A stretch of DNA of 5,448 bases from Nonlabens sp. Lineage in GTDB: Bacteria; Bacteroidota; Bacteroidia; Flavobacteriales; Flavobacteriaceae. The stretch is taken from the NCBI GenBank assembly GCA_030731685.1, contig JANQTO010000162.1, forward strand, positions 1-5,448, written 5' to 3'. The notes beneath the pieces were generated by a model that saw only the letters and a list, made by a program, of their open reading frames with translations, made no database searches and was not told the origin of the DNA. The position numbers and the translations under genes were made by a program. Of the stretch, positions 4,853 to 5,448 are shown piece after piece (position 1 is the stretch's first letter; every line of letters starts with the position of its first letter).

Positions 4853-5448
4853 TTAATCCTCCATATTTTGAATATACGCGGTGGCAACATTTTCCCACGT
4901 ATCGTCGGTAACTACTTCATATGGTAGATAAACTTGTGGTAACATTAAGTCGTCTAGCGTAATGTCCTTGCGTTCTACCATCACTAGATATTTAGCTTCA
5001 TCTTCATAATAGTTGAATTTAGAAGAGTAACACGAATACTCCTTGCCTTGAATCATCACGCCTCCTAATTTCTCTAGGGTAAATTCCTCTGTACCTTCAT
5101 CTTCATAAACATAAAAATAAGCTGCAAGTTTTTCAAACTCCTGTTGTTCTAAATATGATGGCGGTATAAGGTTAGCATATCCATGTTTTACGAGCTCTTG
5201 CATCGCTTCAAATCTATATAATAAGGGCTCCATATAAACCGTTAACAGTCGATTATCAAGGTTAGCAGCATGTTCCACATAATATTGAAATGCACTGTGC
5301 TTAAAGTCTGCCATGATTTGATTGTTTGTTAAAAGCTGTTCAGTCAGTCTCTGTAACGATTTATCATGGTATTTTAAGTTTTTAATTAATTCCAAACTGC
5401 TGTAAATAGTGCGCTCTGAATAGCTTTTTGGTCTAATTAATGTCGTGT
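4853..5448 (-). CDS. Partial protein of unknown function (C-terminal part)
   Basis: I do not recognise this protein. The frame is open from its stop (TAA, 4853-4855) to the right edge, so at least 197 residues are present and the true start lies outside the window. The in-frame TTG at 5395 should not be taken as the start, because 17 further sense codons (beginning TTLIRPKSYSERTIYSS) precede it without a stop. The visible part has no membrane segment. It looks helical and charged at first (around KNLKYHDKSLQRLTEQLL), then becomes acidic and tyrosine-rich, with two similar YEDE stretches (YVYEDEGTEE and NYYEDEAKY) separated by a region predicted by eye to be mixed alpha/beta. It ends in the acidic QNMED. 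The transporter gene downstream has its own promoter, so the two are probably not one unit. Confidence 0.75.
   Translation of the reverse strand, partial: TTLIRPKSYSERTIYSSLELIKNLKYHDKSLQRLTEQLLTNNQIMADFKHSAFQYYVEHAANLDNRLLTVYMEPLLYRFEAMQELVKHGYANLIPPSYLEQQEFEKLAAYFYVYEDEGTEEFTLEKLGGVMIQGKEYSCYSSKFNYYEDEAKYLVMVERKDITLDDLMLPQVYLPYEVVTDDTWENVATAYIQNMED

Noticed and set aside
4624..4911. Frames across the transporter-unknown gene junction (minus 4624-4890, plus 4696-4911)
   Set aside because: They overlap two real genes in other frames and cross the promoter and palindrome. The LSRKRT stretch in each comes only from translating the palindrome.

Overview
The window looks like marine Flavobacteriaceae (Bacteroidota) DNA. 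The reasons are: AT-rich sequence; genes without clear Shine-Dalgarno sites; two gene starts preceded by the Bacteroidota-type promoter pattern TTG/TTTG - N21 - TAnnTTTG; a Bacteroidota-style alginate degradation cluster; and the palindrome CGCTTTCGCGAAAGCG, which I remember as frequent in this group. The genus cannot be fixed from the window alone.

All five genes lie on the minus strand, so transcription runs from right to left. From the right edge: (1) a partial gene of unknown function that enters from beyond the window and ends at 4853; (2) a short gap with a 16-bp palindrome and a promoter; (3) a ten-helix EamA/DMT-family transporter (3879-4727); (4) a 139-bp control region with an inverted repeat, a good promoter and a cluster of TGGT/ACCA half-sites; (5) a PL17 oligoalginate lyase lipoprotein (1538-3739); (6) a KdgF-type cupin (1173-1541) that overlaps the lyase gene by ATGA; (7) an SDR oxidoreductase (387-1148), probably a DEH reductase; (8) about 390 bp of non-coding DNA with degenerate repeats and a rho-independent terminator at 30-63.

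The lyase, cupin and SDR form one operon that fits consecutive steps of alginate catabolism. The exported lyase releases unsaturated uronate monomers from oligoalginate. KdgF speeds ring opening of the monomer to the linear keto sugar DEH. The SDR then reduces DEH to 2-keto-3-deoxygluconate. KDG kinase, KDPG aldolase, the SusC/D pair and a monomer importer are not in the window. The transporter and the unknown gene appear to be separate units.

I see no new enzymatic system. The items most worth a second look are the operator-like control region upstream of the lyase, the CGCTTTCGCGAAAGCG palindrome (one copy lies inside the lyase coding sequence), and the degenerate 7-8-mer repeats downstream of the SDR gene.
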